Positions 60,960 through 64,000 of a stretch of 64,000 nt of DNA are shown here, in pieces. The notes below the pieces were generated by a model. It worked only from the letters and a program-made list of their open reading frames with translations. It was not told the DNA's origin and did not search any database. The position numbers were made by a program, and so were the translations under genes. Within the stretch, counting starts at the first letter, position 1. Each line of letters begins with the position of its first letter. Origin of the DNA: an uncultured Flavobacterium sp. (lineage in GTDB: Bacteria > Bacteroidota > Bacteroidia > Flavobacteriales > Flavobacteriaceae); the NCBI RefSeq assembly GCF_946478785.1, contig NZ_CAMLDD010000006.1:124001-188000 (forward strand), in the 5' to 3' direction.

Positions 60960-61517
60960 TTAATCTTCATCTGCTTCAATTTCTCCGCTTACCCGCTGTG
61001 AATTTATCACTTTAAAATCTTTACTAAAATCTATTCCCTGACCATTCGAAACACCTTTAGCGTCTGTAAGCTTAAACTTTCTTTCGGTGTAAAACCATTC
61101 GTTTTTCTGATCAAAATACAATTGTTCTGTTTCAAGGACCTGTCCGGCTTCCGAAGTAATTTTTACTTTTCCCTGTAAATCAATTATACCGGTCTGTTTA
61201 TACGAAACTGCATAATTTGCTACAATAAAAGTGCGTTTTTGCTTTTTATCATACAATGTAACATCAATACCTTTTGGAAATTCGGTAAAAGGAAAATCAA
61301 CACTCGCATAATCCAACATTTTTCGGCTTTTCAAAACACCGGTTATACGACCCGAATCTGTGTATTTTATATTAACTGTATCAGCATCTGTAGCAGGAAA
61401 AAATTCTGAAAAGTTAATTTTCTGAACCTCCTTAAAATTACTTTCGCATCCAAAAAACAGTGTCACAGCAAAAACTGTGACAACGGTTATGATATTATGT
61501 ATTTTTGGTAAATTCAT
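60960..61517 (-). CDS. lptC: LptC, LPS export ABC transporter periplasmic component (lipoprotein)
   Basis: A 185 aa protein with lipoprotein signal (TVVTVFAVTLFFGC, lipobox Cys near residue 24). The LptC/OstA-like beta-jellyroll follows: DADTVNIKYTDSGRITGVLK near 43, FPFTEFPKGIDVTLYDKKQK near 74, and SNGQGIDFSKDFKVI near 157. It bridges LptBFG to LptA in LPS transport. The lipidated form is common in Bacteroidota. It lies between the FadL-like gene and a small membrane protein. Confidence 0.88.
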   Translation of the reverse strand: MNLPKIHNIITVVTVFAVTLFFGCESNFKEVQKINFSEFFPATDADTVNIKYTDSGRITGVLKSRKMLDYASVDFPFTEFPKGIDVTLYDKKQKRTFIVANYAVSYKQTGIIDLQGKVKITSEAGQVLETEQLYFDQKNEWFYTERKFKLTDAKGVSNGQGIDFSKDFKVINSQRVSGEIEADED

Positions 61518-61566
61518 GCGCCAAATGTAGTAAATTCTGCTGAGCTAATAAAAACCAAATAAAGCA

Positions 61567-62796
61567 TTAGTTGAACTTACTTTTCACGAACCATTTATCA
61601 TTAAAAGAGAAACTAAGGCTAAAATTTATATAATTTTCCTGAATCAAATTGGAAGAAACGGTTCCTTTTTTACCGTATTCAATTCCAAAATTCACATTAG
61701 AGAAAGATCCGGTAATAGGAAAACCTGCTCCCAATGTCAAACCAACATCTTTTATGGATTCATTATTAACCACAAGGCCAATTTTTTCATATTTTAATCC
61801 TGCTCTATATGTAATCCTGCTAAAATAACTTGAGAATGAAGTATAGTTTGGAAGGTAATATCCTCCAATTGCATATTTTGCATATTTTTCATAACGCACA
61901 TTTTCTCTTGTATTATAATAATTTTCAAACTGACCACTGCCTTGAAAAGCTAATGTCGTACCTACTAACCATTTTCTTGCTTCTCCAATACCTGCGCCAA
62001 TAGTTAATTTATTTGGCAAATTTAAAGTTGAGCTATCCGATTCATTAATTGCACCGGTAGTATCACCATCTACTTCAATATTCCTTTCACTGTCTGAATT
62101 TAGATTGCTTCCAAATGTATAGGCCAAACTGGTAAACAATTCCATTTTCTTGTAGATTTTGGTTTGATACATCGTACCAATATTAAAATTAACTCCGGAC
62201 AACGTAGAAGTATTAATCTCTCTTGTAGCACTTGAAACTCCGGTAATAGCTTCTATACTGGTAGTTTCAATTTTTCCAAAATTATATTGCATATCGGCAC
62301 CCACATTCCAGTTTGGTTTTATTTTATATGCTAATGCTAAAAAAACTTTATTCAAACCTCCTTCTCCTTCATATTGTCTACTTGTTTCACCTTCAACAGT
62401 TGAATTGTCATCCCTGATTTTATAACCCACTGATGAAACTGGAACCAAACCAAATCCTGCCCCAAATTTGCCCATTGGAATTCCTAAAAGCAAATAATCA
62501 AAAGTTGACCTTGTAGCACTGGCTTTTTCAGTATCTGATTTTATTTTTGAAGTTCCGTAAGTACCTCCCACAGTAAAAGTAGTCTGTATAAGACTGGCAT
62601 AACTTGCCGGATTTTCTACATTCAAATGTATACTATCCTGTTCAACCGAAACACCTCCCATCGACCTGTTTTCTAAGGTCCCTTTAAATCGTACATCCCC
62701 AATTCCGTAAAAAGAATAAGGAGAGGCGGTACCTTGCTGAGCTAATGTAACGAACGAAATAAGCAAACAAGCGCTTAGTATAATTTTTTTAATCAT
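61567..62796 (-). CDS. FadL/OmpP1-like outer-membrane protein
   Basis: A 409 aa exported beta-barrel protein (signal IILSACLLISFVTLAQ). The start after cleavage, GTASPYSFYGIGDVRFKGTL, and the SMGGVSVEQDSIHLNVENPA region fit FadL-like hydrophobic-compound channels. The barrel ends SFSFNDKWFVKSKFN. The substrate is unknown. Its start overlaps coaX by 8 bases, so the two are coupled. Confidence 0.75.
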   Translation of the reverse strand: MIKKIILSACLLISFVTLAQQGTASPYSFYGIGDVRFKGTLENRSMGGVSVEQDSIHLNVENPASYASLIQTTFTVGGTYGTSKIKSDTEKASATRSTFDYLLLGIPMGKFGAGFGLVPVSSVGYKIRDDNSTVEGETSRQYEGEGGLNKVFLALAYKIKPNWNVGADMQYNFGKIETTSIEAITGVSSATREINTSTLSGVNFNIGTMYQTKIYKKMELFTSLAYTFGSNLNSDSERNIEVDGDTTGAINESDSSTLNLPNKLTIGAGIGEARKWLVGTTLAFQGSGQFENYYNTRENVRYEKYAKYAIGGYYLPNYTSFSSYFSRITYRAGLKYEKIGLVVNNESIKDVGLTLGAGFPITGSFSNVNFGIEYGKKGTVSSNLIQENYINFSLSFSFNDKWFVKSKFN

Positions 62797-63523
62797 TGTC
62801 GATTTTATATTGAAATGTTTGGTTCAAACTCTCAAGCAAGAAATTTGAATTGGCAAATATGGTATTTTTTAATCGTTTAGCCAAAAATTCTGTATCGCCT
62901 CCCGTTAAAATTATTATAAAATTTGAAAAGTTTCTACGATATTCATCGATAAAACCGTCAATCTCATAGACGAAACCATTCACAACTCCGGAATGTATTG
63001 CTTGTGCGGTAGTGTCTCCTATATATGATCCTGGTGTTTCCAACTCCAGCAAAGGCAGCTTAGCTGTGTAATTGTGCAATGCTTCGTAACGCAATCGCAA
63101 GCCTGGGGAAATAGCCCCACCTAAATAATTATCAAATTCGTCGATAAAATCGTAGGTTATACATGTTCCGGCATCTATCACCAATCTGTTTTGTTTAGGA
63201 AATTGTAAAGTCGCTCCAGCAGCCAAAACCATTCTGTCAATCCCTAATGTTTTTGGAGTTGCATATTTATTGATGAAAGGAAAAATATCTTCATGAGTCA
63301 AAAAATGAATATTAAGTTGTTTTTCGAAATTTAAAAAAGATTGTTTTTCGACATTTCCGACAGATGCAACGACCAAATCAGAGCATTTTTGAAATTTTTT
63401 TAAAATTTTTTCAATTTTTTTTTCAAGCTCTTTTTTCTCAAAAACAAAATTCTCAAGAACAGTATTCCCCTCAAAGACAGCAGCTTTAATTCGGGTATTA
63501 CCAACATCAACTATTAAAACCAT
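62789..63523 (-). CDS. coaX: Type III pantothenate kinase
   Basis: A 244 aa ASKHA-fold kinase for the first step of CoA synthesis. Marks: IVDVGNTRIKAAVFEGN at residues 4-20, TLGIDRMVLAAGATL near 95, VIDAGTCITYDFID near 117, and GGAISPGLRLRYEAL near 136. CoaX enzymes need a monovalent cation and resist CoA feedback. It heads the envelope operon that runs to the CNNM gene. A -7-like TACCTTCG lies at 63550-63543 on minus. Confidence 0.94.
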   Translation of the reverse strand: MVLIVDVGNTRIKAAVFEGNTVLENFVFEKKELEKKIEKILKKFQKCSDLVVASVGNVEKQSFLNFEKQLNIHFLTHEDIFPFINKYATPKTLGIDRMVLAAGATLQFPKQNRLVIDAGTCITYDFIDEFDNYLGGAISPGLRLRYEALHNYTAKLPLLELETPGSYIGDTTAQAIHSGVVNGFVYEIDGFIDEYRRNFSNFIIILTGGDTEFLAKRLKNTIFANSNFLLESLNQTFQYKIDND

Positions 63524-63576
63524 ATTTATTTATTTACCAATGCGAAGGTACGAATTGATTTTTTTAAAAAAATGTT

Positions 63577-63606
63577 TTGGATAAACGAAAAATGATTCTA
63601 TCTTTG
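63577..63606 (+). promoter_or_regulatory. Promoter of tRNA-Phe
   Basis: TTG (63577-63579), 19 bases, TATCTTTG (63599-63606) followed by CACCC. One of the best consensus matches in the window. Confidence 0.8.
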
Positions 63607-63666
63607 CACCCGCAAACACGTTCACCCAACGCTACTAAAATAGAGAAAAAGTGATGTGATAAGCAA

Positions 63667-63739
63667 GGTACCTTAGCTCAGATGGTAGAGCAATGGACTG
63701 AAAATCCATGTGTCCCTGGTTCGATCCCTGGAGGTACCA
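63667..63739 (+). tRNA. tRNA-Phe (GAA anticodon)
   Basis: A 73-nt cloverleaf: acceptor GGTACCT (63667-63673) pairs with AGGTACC (63732-63738), with discriminator A at 63739. The D arm contains AGCTCAGATGGTAGAGC. The anticodon stem ATGGA/TCCAT encloses the loop CTGAAAA with GAA at 63700-63702. The T arm is CCTGGTTCGATCCCTGG-like. The CCA end is not encoded. Confidence 0.97.
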
Positions 63740-63744
63740 CAAAA

Positions 63745-63770
63745 CCCGAATAGCAATATTCGGGTTTTTT
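63745..63770 (+). terminator. Terminator of tRNA-Phe
   Basis: CCCGAATA (63745-63752) pairs perfectly with TATTCGGG (63757-63764) around GCAA, followed by six T. Confidence 0.93.
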
Positions 63771-63796
63771 GTTTTTATATTTCTCCTAATACAGGA

Positions 63797-63884
63797 TCAA
63801 TACGAAAACGGATCCTCAATACGAAAACCTGTGGAGCAGCAAAATTCCGGTATAAATAAAATGGATTATTCATTTCTTATACCG
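63797..63884. repeat. Short direct repeat and hairpin after tRNA-Phe
   Basis: TCAATACGAAAAC occurs at 63797-63809 and 63816-63828. CGGTATAA (63848-63855) pairs with TTATACCG (63877-63884) with further pairing inside (AAATG/CATTT). No gene is seen in 63771-63890. Confidence 0.5.
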
Positions 63885-63890
63885 TAAACC

Positions 63891-63996
63891 GCGTTAGGGA
63901 TGGAAGCGGCATCCTTTTGCGATTCTAAATCCCTTGCCAAATCAAAAACGCCATCGCAAAAGATACAGCGGACAGCCCGGCCCGTAGGGAACGCCC
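63891..63996 (+). ncRNA. Repeated hairpin element, copy 2
   Basis: GCGTT (63891-63895) pairs with AACGC (63990-63994). The core reads GATGGAAGCGGCATCC (from 63899), then a perfect 10-bp stem (63914-63923 with 63953-63962) with a 29-base loop, then GATACAGCGGACAGCCCG. The flanks are nearly identical to copy 1, while the stem bases differ with pairing kept. Confidence 0.62.
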
Positions 63997-64000
63997 AAAC

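Noticed and set aside
1..64000. CRISPR array, prophage, intact insertion sequence or replication origin
   Set aside because: No regular repeat-spacer pattern, no transposase or phage gene, and no DnaA-box cluster was seen.

Overview
The window reads as chromosomal DNA of a Flavobacterium-like member of the Bacteroidota. The evidence is its low GC, promoters of the TTG/TAnnTTTG type, start codons usually without a Shine-Dalgarno sequence, and lineage markers: PorT (type IX secretion), TamL, exosortase XrtF, a HYC_CC_PP-type protein, a short RpoD without region 1.1, and a mevalonate-route GHMP kinase of the GYDIA kind. Almost all of it is core genome. I see no prophage, conjugative element, intact insertion sequence or CRISPR array. 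Species identification is not possible by reading alone.

Layout: 1-7170 carries a cut gene, ubiE-porT, a TrmH-type methyltransferase, tamL, fba and accD. 7316-16046 has an orphan MacB-like permease, purH and the cell-elongation operon mreB-mreC-mreD-mrdA-rodA. 16048-26125 is mixed: PH-SHOCT protein, MmcQ, DUF4260, GNAT, DUF4421, a cyclase, hemW, a four-helix-bundle (23S IVP family) gene bracketed by inverted repeats, ruvC, a WG-repeat lipoprotein, then a flippase-like protein and a glycosyltransferase carrying a 7-bp tandem repeat inside its coding sequence. 26269-34493 holds a lipoprotein, DUF456, a DUF937-like protein, DedA, a putative metal module (HYC_CC_PP, TonB-dependent receptor, HMA protein), the exosortase pair XrtF plus its associated protein, a GAF/fRMsr protein and a YwqK/MORN-like protein. 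34754-40119 is housekeeping: rpsO, pnp, rpoD, rpe and a secreted nuclease. 40205-47326 has prc, surE, lpxB, an NlpC/P60 lipoprotein and comEC. 47330-54042 has two thioredoxin-fold paralogues (one without CxxC) and a peptide-use operon (DPP-IV plus two POT transporters). 54223-56531 is class II HMG-CoA reductase plus a GHMP kinase. 56555-63523 holds an unknown gene and an envelope cluster (ppiD, CNNM/CBS protein, small membrane protein, lptC, FadL-like protein, coaX). A tRNA-Phe follows at 63667-63739.

The most unusual content is between and inside genes rather than whole novel operons. (1) There are three copies of a hairpin-bearing repeat, plausibly a structured RNA family, whose stem sequences differ but remain paired. 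(2) An IVP gene cassette sits between hemW and ruvC with about 30-bp inverted ends, and a gene-less relative lies between fba and accD. (3) A (GTTTCAG)n tract in a glycosyltransferase would frameshift on single-unit change. (4) rpoD has a well-placed Shine-Dalgarno sequence in a lineage that normally does not use one. (5) The XrtF exosortase pair is a protein-sorting system whose substrates are not evident here.
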